Assembly: GCA_029255685.2 (NCBI GenBank)
Contig: CM055319.2
Location: 39,690,530-39,754,529 of the forward strand
Reading direction: 5' to 3'
From: Silene conica
Lineage: Eukaryota > Streptophyta > Magnoliopsida > Caryophyllales > Caryophyllaceae
DNA: 64,000 bases
Positions 48,148-61,329 of the stretch are shown here, in pieces. Numbering within the stretch: the first letter of the stretch is position 1; each line of letters starts with the position of its first letter. The notes beneath the pieces were generated by a model. That model was not told the DNA's origin. It was given only the letters and a program-made list of their open reading frames with translations, and made no database searches. Both the position numbers and the translations under genes were made by a program.

Positions 48148-48904
48148 TCATGCTACAAGAAATATACAGATAAGGATCCTGTGAACACCATTCTATGCCA
48201 CTACTCATGAGATTGACACTTTACGTAATTACTTATGTACATCACACCCACATCTTCCCCAACCCAGAAAATCACGACTAATTGATCAATGTGACCACGT
48301 AACCACTGCTTGACCACTGCTAAGCAGTTTATTTTTCCCACATCCTACTCTCTTGCAACCATGAATACCAACTCCACTAGCACGCACCAGTACTTCTGTC
48401 ATAAAGTTATCTCAATAACCATACCAAACGTATCCCTGACTATTCCACTCCTTAACTTACTACTAGGCTCACTCAGAGTACCAAGACTTTATCAAGTACT
48501 TATCCTTTAATTCTTCGAAACCTACGACTAGCATGTCGTCTCACTCATTTCATCTGTATACTTTAACTCACTTCCTTATTATAGTACTCTATACCGCCAT
48601 AATGACCTAATCCCATGTCTTGTAGCTCCTGCCAATCACTCGACTCACCTCCACTATTTAATTTCATGGCATCCGAACACATCACTCAACCACTCACGTC
48701 TCCACACATTTTACAAAACTCTTTAGTAAAACAAATATATACTCATTGTTACCATAACATATTCCCTTTTACCTAAATCCCTGCTTTTCGCTCCCTCTTA
48801 TTCACAACCCTCTCAGTAGTATCCGACTTATCTCTACTCACTACTAACAAGCAAAAGCACTCACTACTTAACTGCCAATGAAATATCTCATCCTTGGCAC
48901 ATAA

Positions 48905-50119
48905 TATCACTTTGAAGGAAATCGAATTTCCATAAAATAAATCATATCGTATATGATGAGTTTTAATTTTAGTCATAAAATTAAACAAGATCTTATGCAT
49001 GCAATTTTATAAAACATGTACTCCTTCCAAAATCGTTCTTGAGCTTATGGTGGAATTAGGGAACGATTATGGACTCCTTCCAAAATCGTTCTTGAGCTTT
49101 AATATGATGGATGATAAACCGAGATTTCAAGTGTATAAATCCTCTTTTGATTGCACCTAAAACAACACCCTAAAATACTACAATAATCTTATTATATGAG
49201 TAGTATTATCCTTAAAACAATTTATACTACACTAGTATTAGTTTTTATGAATTTACTATTTTGAGAGAATTATAACACTAGCTTGCATTTGATAGTATTA
49301 GTATGCAAGTAATTAATAAAATGTGTGGTTGCATGGGTATAAAAACAGAACAAAAGGTGAGCACCCCTCCTTCCCATACACGACACACATGTAGGGAAGA
49401 GGGCCTCTCTTTTTCTCTTTTCTATATAGACATATCTAACCCACTTAATAAAATAATTTTTATCTAATTCTCAATTACAGTAAAATTATAAAACACAATC
49501 AATCATTCATACATACAAAACATACACGGTTCACATGCACCATACATGTGACTCATTTTAAACATTAAAGTTGTATAATTGTGTTATGTAACAAATGTGA
49601 CATAGCACACAGAAAAATGTATGGTCTAATAAAATTGTATCGAAATACAAGATTATGAATTAATGCTTAACACTTAAGTATCAATTGATGACATTCACAT
49701 TAGGTTAACACAATTGTAATTAACCGACAACTATTAACACGATAACTTGTATCGTTCCAATTTACGAATATTAATTCTAATTTAATCTCGTCTAATTAAA
49801 TTATACCGAGACCCAAAATTCTCTCATTAAATTTGTCCATTTTAAGGAAATTAATAAATTCGTATCCCATACAAATTATTAACTTAATGTTCGGGTATTG
49901 TCCTATAGGTGTGACCTAAAGGGATCAACTGATCACCACCATAGATGATGATGATGTCAAACTATTTAAAGCCAATCATTACCGGTAAATGACGATTAGT
50001 CGACTAAAATATCATCCCATCCATAATTCAATAAGCACGTTGATGCATATATGAGATTTGAACTGATTAGGAGTAAGTCAGTCGTGCACGCACTATGGTT
50101 GAAGACACTCACTCCAACA
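48905..50119 (-). mobile_element. Copia 3' LTR, copy 2 (left boundary approximate)
   Basis: On the minus strand it starts TGTTGGAGTGAGTG at 50119, preceded by purine-rich ACTGGGAGAT. It matches copy 1 at 15195-15391. A 27-bp direct repeat (ACTCCTTCCAAAATCGTTCT...) occurs at about 49020 and 49074. Confidence 0.6.
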
Positions 50120-51741
50120 ATCTCCCAGTTGTCTGAGACAAGTGTGCGTCACCAATTCTCTTGTCCCATTACAATCTCCCACTCAATGCAAGACATCATC
50201 TTAGGTCGAACTTGCATGTGATCATATCTAGAGTGGTTTTTATGGATCTGGAGATATAACTGATTTGACCAGAATTATCTACACTAGACACATTCCGAGC
50301 GTGGCCACCCATTTCCAATTAACTGCTCCTCGAGTGGCCTTGAGATTTTTGATAACCCTAACAATGGGTGGACAATTCCTAATCGCCGCATTCCCTTCGG
50401 GTAGTCACAACCCATCATAACCCAAAAGAAGCCCTTATAAACCCCATTTACGAAGGTGTTAGGACAAAAATCAAAGTTACTCTAAAATTGTGCTACCGTA
50501 GCGGAATAGTCATTCGTCAAAGAACTGACTCATTCAAAATACGGTAGTAGCTCCCGCCACGACCAAGCTATATATTTAAATACTTGCCAGAGCTCTAAAA
50601 GCGTTCATGAGTCCGACGGAGTGTTCCCAACCGTCTACCTATGTGATAGACCAATATGACTTTATGGCATTTTAAACTTGCCATCAATCGCCTCATAATC
50701 TAGTTACATTCGAGACGTCACCTCATGGTAGCAACAAGGGACAAAATTACTATGTCAATCATAGTTCACTTTAATGGGGTTCAAAACTTGTCTCCACAAC
50801 CCATTTGGATATGACAAAGTAATAATAGCCTAAAAGACAAATGCGATCATGATATGACAACAAAACAACACTTTTAATTTCATATCCCATAATCTAATAC
50901 AAGTTAGGGATACGCCTTAGCCCCATGGATAAAAGATGTCCATCATGCTTTGCCTGCGATAAAGGCTTGGTGAGCGGATCAGCTATATTATCTTCCGTCC
51001 CAACTTATTACTAGAATTTGGCTCCTTAGCCTGGAAGAAGGTCCCATAATTATCAAAATAAAGGGTGATATGATCTTGCATGGACGGGACTACCCTTAGT
51101 CCTTCCAGAAATTGCTTGATCCAAACCACTTCCTTTACAACTTCTAATGTTGCGACGTACTCAGCCTCCGTAGTAGAATTCGCAACCACAACTTCCTTGA
51201 AGCTTTTCCAACTCACAACTCCACCATTTAACATATAAATAAAACCCCCTTGTGATTTCATATCATCTATATCCGTTTTAAAACTCGAGTCTGGGTAACC
51301 CTTAGCACATAACTCGGAGTCGCCTCCAACACTAACATGGTATCCTTAGTCCTTCTTAGGAACTTAAGGATGTTTTTGACAGGTATCCAGTGACTCTCAC
51401 CTGGACAATTTTGGAATCTACTCGTCATGCTCACAGCATACGAAACATCCGGACGGGTGCATATCATGGCGTACATGATTGATCCTATAGCGGAAGCATA
51501 TGAAATCAACTTCATGCGTTCAACATCTTCTGGTTCGGTTGGAGATTAAGACTTGCTCAAAACAATTCCACTACCCATTGGGACCAAACATCTCTTAGAT
51601 TTGTCCATGCTGAATCGTTGAAGAATCTAATCAATATAAGATTCCTGACTCAATGCCAATATCCTCTTGGATCTATCTCTATAGATCCGGATACCTAATA
51701 TGCGTTGTGCTTCTCCTAAGTCCTTTATTTGGAAATGGTTG
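50120..51741 (-). pseudogene. Copia reverse transcriptase C-terminus and RNase H, copy 2
   Basis: On the minus strand from 51741: HFQIKDLGEAQRILGIRIYR, RSKRILALSQESYID, then SAIGSIMYAMICTRPDVSYA, NSTTEAEYVATLEVVKEVVW, and the terminal ADPLTKPLSQAKHDGHLLSM near 50910-50975. This is the standard end of plant Ty1/copia pol. Lesions: stops near 51547 and 51629 (SYID then stop), a frameshift near 51265, and a stop at 50983. The region 50120-50900 is the 3' UTR with the polypurine tract. The upstream RT continues at 63705-63437 beyond the family A insertion. Confidence 0.85.
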
Positions 51742-51975
51742 TGTAAAACCCCTCGTCGCAACGGAAAAATAAAACATACAACATGCCAAAATTTACGCGG
51801 AATTTAAACTTTAACATGCATAAAAACGAGGTGAATTAATACTGAAACTGAAACAACTGATATAAACAGAAATATAGATAAGTATAACTGTCTAACCCCT
51901 GAAAGTAAAATATATACAAACAGCCTGGGATGGCACATCCCTACAGGCACTTAAACCGAAATGAAAGTCTAGAGT

Positions 51976-53160
51976 TGTAACACCCCCATTTATTTAAGAG
52001 CCTTTAGCAAGACATTCTCAAATAAATAGGACTGTTACCATCCCGGAATATCCGAGGTAGTGAATAACAAAGTAAATCAAACCAAAGTACTTTATATAAA
52101 AACTGATAAAAATTTAAACTTTGATGTTACAAAAACTACACAGCGGAATTAAAGTACAACTGATAACTACAAAGTAGGTGATCTACATCTAAGTCGGTCC
52201 ATCCAAGTACTCACGCCATCCCATGCTCCCACAGCACCATCTTTCCTGTCAAAACTGCTCCCCATTACGGATCATCACAGGTGTCACACGAATACACGGG
52301 GTCAACCGCGAGGTTGAGTAGAGGAAAAGTAAACAACTAAATATTACCATAAATAGAAAGTCAAAACATCTCCACTCCGAATCACAAGACCCATAATTCT
52401 CCACACCAATCACAGACCTTTATCTCCGCACCAATCACAGACCCTTTATCTCCGCTCCAATCACAGACCCTTTCATCTCCGCACCAATCACAAGACCCAT
52501 TAACTCCGCACCAATCACAAGACCCATTAACTCCGCGCCAATCACAAGACCCATTAACTCCGCACCTCGTATCGTGTCTCAGAATTATATAATCACATAC
52601 ACAATATATCAATCATATGAGAGTATAAGATAAGCATGGTTATCATCAAATAGTAACAGATTACTCGTCATTAAGTACACAGTATTTCCCCTACCTCAAT
52701 TTCGGATTGACAACCGAACAGCTGCTAGAAATGTTCCACTTTGAACAGTCGAACTCAGTTCCTCTAATTAGTATTGAATATCAATTTCTACTCAGACAAT
52801 TAAACAATTATTCGATCATGTTCATAATTGATTTATTTATCACACATTGTAAATATACATATCAACACACCCATATACATGCCAATCAATATTAACTAAT
52901 TATAACTATCAATTATCCTTAGCCAATTATAAACTTACTTAATATAGACTTACTAAATATAGCATAAAGCCAAATAATCAATTATTACTAAATCAACAAA
53001 AATAACCATATAAATAATTAGTAGTCATCACAATATTCCTTAATAATATAATAACCATAAATTTCTAACAAGATATAAGTAATAACAATAAAAATATAAA
53101 TAACACATTACCATATAATTACAACTCATAACAACAATAATAATACAACTAATAATAATA

Positions 53161-53198
<38 letters not shown>

Positions 53199-54525
53199 CA
53201 AACAAATTAGCAACTAAACACCAAAATGACCAAAGCAGTAACTAGGCCAAGGATGACCAACAATAGCAACACGCATTCACGCAACACAACCAGCCAAAAC
53301 CCGTAAACAAGCCCCTGTCCAGCCCTCAAACACAGCCCAAACGACCACCCTACGCCACCTGGACCACCACCGAACCTCCGCGGCTGCCATCACTGCACCA
53401 CGGAGCACCCATTGACACCAAGAGCAGCCCCTGACTCGATCATAAACGCCTTCGACACCAGCCCAAAAACCCCCTGGTCACAACAGTACTCTTTATTTCC
53501 CGTACTCACCCGTGTGTCCACCCATTATAATCAGCCCTGAACCACCAACTAGCACCACCATTACCACCACCAGTTACCACCTTCGACTCTCCATACTACT
53601 CTCTAACAACCTATCTAAACACCCAAAACAAAAGGACGAACCACTGCATCAGAAAACACACGAAAGTCTCCTGCCCAAAGTCGTTGTTCTAAAACGACTC
53701 CTAACAGCCCCTGTTCCCCCCAAACGAACCCTGCTATAACACGCTCACAACACACCTCCAACCACCGTGACATCCACCTCACGACTCCCTGGACTACCAC
53801 CCCTCAACAGACCCCCAAAGACATACAAAAATATATACGTATAAAGAAATTGAACATGACATAAACACCCTCATACGAAACGATTATAAGGACCTGCTGT
53901 AACACGCCTCTGACAGGAGTGTAAACCACCATGATACGTCGGTCAACAAGGCCAACGATGACTCAACTCTGACCCAAAAGCGATTATGGAACTTCATAGA
54001 TTAAGACTCAGTAAAGATTAGATCACATAAGCATAATTATACACATGAATTAACAAACCAAAGTTGAGCAGAGGCTGAAAAACGAGACAGAGGAAGGTGT
54101 GTACCATATTTTAGACGTGAAACGAGCCACCAACGGCCACCCTAAACCACCGTGTGATCCCTTCCCCTTGTACCCTGCAGTGTCGGCTGAGAGATAGTGT
54201 GGAGGTCCTAAGCGTTGTAGATCTAGGGTTAGGGTTTTAGGGTATAAACATGTATAGGGCTGATAGAATTTGTTGTTCATCTTCAGCGTGTACAATGTGT
54301 GTCGAGTTGGGCTTTACAGCCGTGGGCACGCATCCCGAGGCCCGTATAACATTACCCATATATCGATAATTAATTACCCGATCCCGGCACTTACTTATAA
54401 CATATAAAATATAAACATTAACTCGATAAATCAAATAAGCGATCGATTATTAGCGAAACGTCAAAGTAATAAATAAATAAATAAAATTAAACGTAATAAA
54501 ACACAATAAAACCCGGAGTATTACA
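51976..54525 (-). repeat. LARD-1 3' LTR
   Basis: 2550 bp. It contains a 27-bp minisatellite, a (TAA)n tract (about 53151-53195), and a telobox/TATA pair (54223-54249). Confidence 0.92.
52379..52567. repeat. 27-bp minisatellite in LARD-1 3' LTR
   Basis: About seven units of TCCGCACCAATCACAAGACC + CATTAAC with substitutions. Because 27 is divisible by three, the minus strand shows a repeating GVNGSCDWC frame, which is not a gene. The partner array is 58688-58877. Confidence 0.85.
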
Positions 54526-57500
54526 GTCTTCCTTCCTTAAAATGAATTTCGTCCCGAAGTTCACCACCCCCTAACGGTAACGAAACATCTAACAAGCACG
54601 AACCAACACAACAGCACTTATACCAGCTTCAAGACGCGAAATATTACATTCTACCCTCGTTAAGAAAACTTTGTCCCCAAAGTTTAACGCATAATTCCCT
54701 TTAACAAGTACCGCACGATTCACGATTAACATACACAACAGAAGTAATCAAGATTATCAAGTATATTCTAACAATCACGATATACCAGTTAGCCGTGTCA
54801 TGACAACTTAACCACAACCTAAATCAAACAGATTTTACAATCCTATCCTCCTTAAAACATGGTTACGTCCCCGTAACCCCATTACAGAATCCCGGCTTAT
54901 TACTCCGTCTTACTCATTACTCTATCCCATAAAATCTTACCTCAAGTAACCAATCTCTCACCTCGAATATTCCATTAAAGGAACTGCTCAACACTTAGGG
55001 AGTAAAACTCTAAGTTACTCACCCCCGAGTTAAGGTCAAGAATACGACAACTCAATAAAATACTGAACTGCAACTTAAACTCAAGACAAAACAACCATGG
55101 CTCTTGTCCTAGACTTCACGAGCAACTCAATCCCATCGAACTCCATCTCATCTGTACTTACTTTCCAAATTCATTGACATACTTGTATGTATACTTACAA
55201 TTCCGCAGTTCCTAAATTAAGGATCTGGACGTTATACCAACCAACCTAATACAAAACCATTATGCATAAACAACTAATCAATTACTAAAAGTTTTTCCCA
55301 TCTCACAACCACAAGAATTATCACATCAACAGAAAATTTTAACTATCAGAATAAAAGGACAACTAGTAATATTCAACTCAAATCAGTACTCAAAAGAGGC
55401 TCATCAACTATCATATAACATATAACCTCGAACAATAATAAAGTATTAGGGTCGTTAGGATGATGTTACGCAGTAAAACAGATTCGGAATAAGTAACACT
55501 TACACACCCATGAAATTTCAACGCAAGCTAGTATTCACAACTACATAAATAATCAAGAAAACTCATAGTTCATAATTGACAAAGGTTCCATGTTCGTAAC
55601 CATATTTTGAAGCAAAACCATATTTAGGAAAAGACATAGCGCAAAATTAAATAACGTAATTAAACATGGAATCATTGACATAGTTCAAAAGATGTACACC
55701 AATGATAGACTCACAGAACCGTTTAACATTCCCAGATATCAATAAGTTAACAAAATCACTTAGGTACATTTCTCGTCTACTTACGTTACATCATTTATCC
55801 TAAAATTATTACTATATACGACTTGCAAAATAAGGATTTTATACAATGTGCAGCAACTAAACATTCAAGCAGGATTTCATTAATGCGTAACTACAAAATT
55901 TGTTGTGTTGCAATCACCATAATTATCAAAACATTAAGCACTATCATGGATGGTCATTATAGTGAAATCATTTTGAAACTTTGGGACCCTTGAAGTGGTA
56001 ATTTGTGGCAATTATAAGCATGAATCACAAGAAAATTTTACAAGCTATAGATCGTAGCAAGGCTACACGGAGGTATTTTGACTCCCATTTACTAAAACAT
56101 TATTCTTGTAAATTGTGGCTCCTGGATGATGAAAATTGAACGATAAAAGTAAACGAAGTCACAAGACTAGTATTTCCATAATCACATGTCAACCCGTTAA
56201 TACTCAATATATTAGGATCAGATTTTAAACATAGCAAATGCAATTCAAGTTGTGACATAACAATATGCATGAAGGTATTATAAAGATTATTATTCCAGTG
56301 AACCAGACAATGACATACTATAATTATATGAAAGAACATCAACATGATTCCCATTGTTCAAAACAGTCACCATTACCTATAACAGTTGGATTGTTATACC
56401 ATGCTAACTAGTTTTACCAATCAATCTCATTCTGCCTTTTGTCAAGACTCGTCCCCGATAAACATGATTCTAACATCACACACGAATATCACATCATTAT
56501 ATGGTAAGGTTCGTTCATTTCAAATGTCTACTATACATGTCACTAAGGCCATAATAAGATATCACATGGTCACATCACAAAATTCACATCTGATTAAACA
56601 TTCGTGTGAAACTTTACTTAACCCACAATTTCCACCAATTAAATATTTCGTAGCAATTTACACAAATTATAATTACCTATCCACTTAGCTATCTTGCGAG
56701 CTATTATAATGAATTAACTAATTATAGGAAACAGAAGCGGATACATATCTCAAGCGAATCACTTATAACAATTTTTTGACAACTTAAATGGTTTGGACAG
56801 GAACATTTGCAGCAATCCAACGGAAATTGAACAATTTGCAAAAAAAAAAAAAATCACAATGAAACAGCGTCTCGATAAGATTTTACATAGCTTATCCTTT
56901 TGGAAGCGTGCACGAATGTTCTAAACCGTGGAGTTGGAATTATACATAAAAGTAAACACGTTTTAAATGACTTCATTTACAAAACATGGGTCAAAACAGA
57001 ATTGTGCAGTAACAATCTGACCACTACCGACTGAAATATTTATCCCTCGCAAAAATATAACTTGTATACTCATGAAAACAAAAGCATCGGGAAGCTACAT
57101 CATATGGTTATCACACATACAATTTTCACATTCATATATAAACATATTTTAAGTAATAGCCCGTACAAACAAGGTAACTTTATGAAAAATTATTTAACTT
57201 TTGTTCTAAAAAAAAAACTTCACATTATCACATTTACGTACAACCCTTCTTCTTCCAAACATGCTGACATATCATCAAAGCATAGAAATCACGTTGCACC
57301 ATATTAACATTTATTCATCATTTCAAGCTGTAATTGTCATCTAAAACACGGTAAAGATTGCGAAACAGAAAAGTAGATCATCCAAATGACTGAATATTTA
57401 TACATGTATATACAATGTAACACATTACTATATATCATTCATGGCTTGGGGTAGCACATTCCTCATATCACTAGACATGAATTACTATAATATTTAAATC

Positions 57501-58271
57501 TGATCGTTCATATCCAAATACCAAGCAATATATTACAAAATTACGTTAATCATTTAATAACCAGATATCATGTAGACAACTCGAGACACCAAAATCACAT
57601 GATCATATCACTCTAATTCATTATATAATAAATGTACACCCATTCCCAGAAAATTTCAATTCAATTATTCAAATCAATCGGCATGTCAATATCAGCCATA
57701 TTCTTCTTATGCACATCATCATACTAGTCAAGCTTATATTTCACTCTCATATTCAAATTTTCATGTTCTCAATACTTGAAGTAATACATATCTCAATCAC
57801 ATTCAATATCAATCTCATGATTCACAATATAGATTACCAACCATATTCTTTCACAGCGCATCATTAACCATGTATCACATCATTACTTACCTCATTCCGC
57901 TCCTGCAACTGTTAGTACAACATACATTGGGTCTTTTTCTTTGTTCTATGCTACCCACGCTCCACATCCCCAATAAGATGGGAGGTAAGCCTTTGGGCCC
58001 ATTATTTGTCCTCACTTAAGCCCAAAAGCACAAGGCCTTGTTACTAAGTGGTGGGTGGAAGCTATTATAAACATATCACAATCCCCTCATTCTACCAATG
58101 TGGGACAAATCTCCTCTCATACTCTTGGGGTGTTACAAACTCCCCCACTTAAAGAACACAACGTCCTCGTTGTGCCTCAACCTTGACCACAACCAGGGCC
58201 AGAATCCTCCCCGCTAGGTGTGTGTGACCCGGGTACTCCCGACCACAGGCTCACCACACGGTCGCAGAGTC
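54526..58271 (-). other. LARD-1 internal region, non-coding
   Basis: AT-rich with no domain on either strand. The end nearest 54526 has the shared TTAAAATGAATTTCGTCCCG word. The leader end (57880-58271) has ACTTACCTCATTCC and GTTAGTACAACATACAT as in the Tekay leader, followed by an inserted-looking segment. Confidence 0.75.
57952..58138 (-). other. Embedded LTR-like fragment in the LARD-1 leader
   Basis: On the minus strand it starts TGTAACACCCCAAGAGTATG and contains GTCCCACATTGG and TTTATAATAGC, features of another plant LTR start with a TATA-like box. The distal boundary and duplication are not visible. Confidence 0.35.
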
Positions 58272-58283
58272 GCTCTGATACCA
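58272..58283 (-). other. LARD-1 primer-binding site (tRNA-iMet)
   Basis: TGGTATCAGAGC on the minus strand, 3 nt from the 5' LTR, identical to that of the Tekay element. Confidence 0.9.
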
Positions 58284-58286
58284 CTT

Positions 58287-60834
58287 TGTAACACCCCCAT
58301 TTATTTAAGAGCCTTTAGCAAGACATTCTCAAATAAATAGGACTGTTACCATCCCGGAATATCCGAGGTAGTGAATAACAAAGTAAATCAAACCAAAGTA
58401 CTTTATATAAAAACTGATAAAAATTTAAACTTTGATGTTACAAAAACTACACAGCGGAATTAAAGTACAACTGATAACTACAAAGTAGGTGATCTACATC
58501 TAAGTCGGTCCATCCAAGTACTCACGCCATCCCATGCTCCCACAGCACCATCTTTCCTGTCAAAACTGCTCCCCATTACGGATCATCACAGGTGTCACAC
58601 GAATACACGGGGTCAACCGCGAGGTTGAGTAGAGGAAAAGTAAACAACTAAATATTACCATAAATAGAAAGTCAAAACATCTCCACTCCGAATCACAAGA
58701 CCCATAATTCTCCACACCAATCACATACCCTTTATCTCCGCACCAATCACAGACCCTTTATCTCCGCTCCAATCACAGACCCTTTCACCTCCGCACCAAT
58801 CACAAGACCCATTAACTCCGCACCAATCACAAGACCCATTAACTCCGCGCCAATCACAAGACCCATTAACTCCGCACCTCGTATCGTGTCTCAGAATTAT
58901 ATAATCACATACACAATATATCAATCATATGAGAGTATAAGATAAGCATGGTTATCATCAAATAGTAACAGATTACTCGTCATTAAGTACACAGTATTTC
59001 CCCTACCTCAATTTCGGATTGACAACCGAACAGCTGCTAGAAATGTTCCACTTTGAACAGTCGAACTCAGTTCCTATAATTAGTATCGAATATCAATTTC
59101 TACTCAAACAATTAAACAATTATTCGATCATGTTCATAATTGATTTATTTATCACACATTGTAAATATACATATCAACACACCCATATACATGCCAATCA
59201 ATATTAACTAATTATAACTATCAATTATCCTTAGCCAATTATAAACTTACTTAATATAGACTTACTAAATATAGCATAAAGCCAAATAATCAATTATTAC
59301 TAAATCAACAAAAATAACCATATAAATAATTAGTAGTCATCACAATATTCCTTAATAATATAATAACCATAAATTTCTAACAAGATATAAGTAATAACAA
59401 TAATAATATAAATAACACATTACCATATAATTACAACTCATAACAACAATAATAATACAACTAATAATAATAATAATATAATAATAATAATAATAATAAT
59501 AATAACACAAACAAATTAGCAACTAAACACCAAAATGACCAAAGTAGTAACTAGGCCAAGGATGACCAACAATAGCAACACGCATTCACGCAACACAACC
59601 AGCCAAAACCCGTAAACAAGCCCCTGTCCAGCCCTCAAACACAGCCCAAACGACCACCCTACGCCACCTGGACCACCACCGAACCTCCGCGGCTGCCATC
59701 ACTGCACCACGGAGCACCCATTGACACCAAGAGCAGCCCCTGACTCGATCATAAACGCCTTCGACACCAGCCCAAAAACCCCCTGGTCACAACAGTACTC
59801 TTTATTTCCCGTACTCACCCGTGTGTCCACCCATTATAATCAGCCCTGAACCACCAACTAGCACCACCATTACCACCACCAGTTACCACCTTCGACTCTC
59901 CATACTACTCTCTAACAACCTATCTAAACACCCAAAACAAAAGGACGAACCACTGGATCAGAAAACACACGAAAGTCTCCTGCCCAAAGTCGTTGTTCTA
60001 AAACGACTCCTAACAGCACCTGTTCCCCCCAAACGAACCCTGCTATAACACGCTCACGACACACCCCCAACCACCGTGACATCCACCTCACGACTCCCTG
60101 GACTACCACCCCTCAACAGACCCCCAAAGACATACAAAAACATATACGTATAAAGAAATTGAACATGACACAAACACCCTCATACGAAACGATTATAAGG
60201 ACCTGCTGTAACACGCCTCTGACAGGAGTGTAAACCACCATGATACGTCGGTCAACAAGGCCAACGATGACTCAACTCTGACCCAAAAGCGATTATGGAA
60301 CTTCATAGATTAAGACTCAGTAAAGATTAGATCACATAAGCATAATTATACACATGAATTAACGAACCAAAGTTGAGCAGAGGCTGAAAAACGAGACAGA
60401 GGAAGGTGTGTACCATATTTCAGACGTGAAACGAGCCACCAACGGCCACCCTAAACCACCGTGTGATCCCTTCCCCTTGTACCCTGCAGTGTCGGCTGAG
60501 AGATAGTGTGGAGGTCCTAAGCGTTGTAGATCTAGGGTTAGGGTTTTAGGGTATAAACATGTATAGGGCTGATAGAATTTGTTGTTCGTCTTCAGCGTGT
60601 ACAATGTGTGCCGAGTTGGGCTTTACAGCCTTGGGTACGCATCCCGAGGCCCGTATAACATTACCCATATATCGATAATTAATTACCCGATCCCGGCACT
60701 TACTTATAACATATAAAATATAAACATTAACTCGATAAATCAAATAAGCGATCGATTATTAGTGAAACGTCAAAGTAATAAATAAATAAATAAAATTAAA
60801 CGTAATAAAACACAATAAAACCCGGAGTATTACA
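58287..60834 (-). repeat. LARD-1 5' LTR
   Basis: 2548 bp, partner of 51976-54525. It holds the 27-bp array (58688-58877) and a (TAA)n tract near 59462-59505. Confidence 0.92.
60532..60558 (-). promoter_or_regulatory. LARD-1 LTR promoter: TATA-like box abutting a telobox
   Basis: The minus strand reads GTTTATACCCTAAAACCC, then AACCCTAG, so the TATA-like word runs directly into tandem telobox words. The same layout is at 54223-54249. Confidence 0.45.
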
Positions 60835-61329
60835 AGAGTCTAGCTAACGCGAAAGTGTAAGTCAATCGATGATTAGGATCATCGCTTGCTAGCTCCATGC
60901 AACCCTCAGCCAACCACCTGTCATGTACCTATATACATGTAAACATGTACGCCACAATTAGTGGGGAGTGACTAGAGTTCTCCTAGCCATCTTTTGTAAC
61001 GACACGTAACACATAAACATACAATATACTCCAACATATATATAACATTTGAAGCATATAAATCTCAATATTTGAATCTCATATCATCATGCAATTACTA
61101 TGCAAGGCTCTCAACCAACTTCGGAAACTATTTGGAAGGAGAGCCGGTTTCCCTTCCGGTTGCCCGGCCGGGGGGGTCTTTCTGTTCAAACCATTTACGA
61201 AACTAGCCAAAGAGTCATCCAATGCCTTGGATGAACAATTCTATAAATCAATACACTATACTCATCAATATCAACAACTACACCTGACATTGTACCCTTA
61301 CTAGGCAAGAAGATGCAAAACAGCAAGTA

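Larger units (their letters stand above)
45764..48900 (-). other. LARD-2 non-coding internal region (3' part)
   Basis: About 3.1 kb without a retrotransposon protein. Near the LTR it shares TTCTCGAAGTTCACCAC and GTTACGTCCTCGTAAC words with the Tekay and LARD-1 3' regions. It contains a 64-bp tandem duplication (46014-46141) and a 309-bp tandem duplication. It gives way to the copia LTR around 48900 with no clear junction. Confidence 0.6.
51976..60834 (-). mobile_element. LARD-1: long-LTR, non-coding retrotransposon
   Basis: LTRs are 51976-54525 and 58287-60834, over 99% alike by eye, with a perfect AGAGT duplication (51971-51975, 60835-60839). The primer site (58272-58283) and purine tract (AAGGAAGGAAGAC on the minus strand, just right of 54525) show minus orientation. 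The 3.8-kb internal region has no gag or pol, which fits a large retrotransposon derivative needing help in trans. LTR ends, leader words and primer site resemble the Tekay element. Confidence 0.92.

Noticed and set aside
52382-52612. Open frame encoding repeated GVNGSCDWC peptides
   Set aside because: It is the translation of a 27-bp minisatellite inside an LTR; the unit length is a multiple of three, so the frame stays open by arithmetic. The same frame recurs at 58721-58924.
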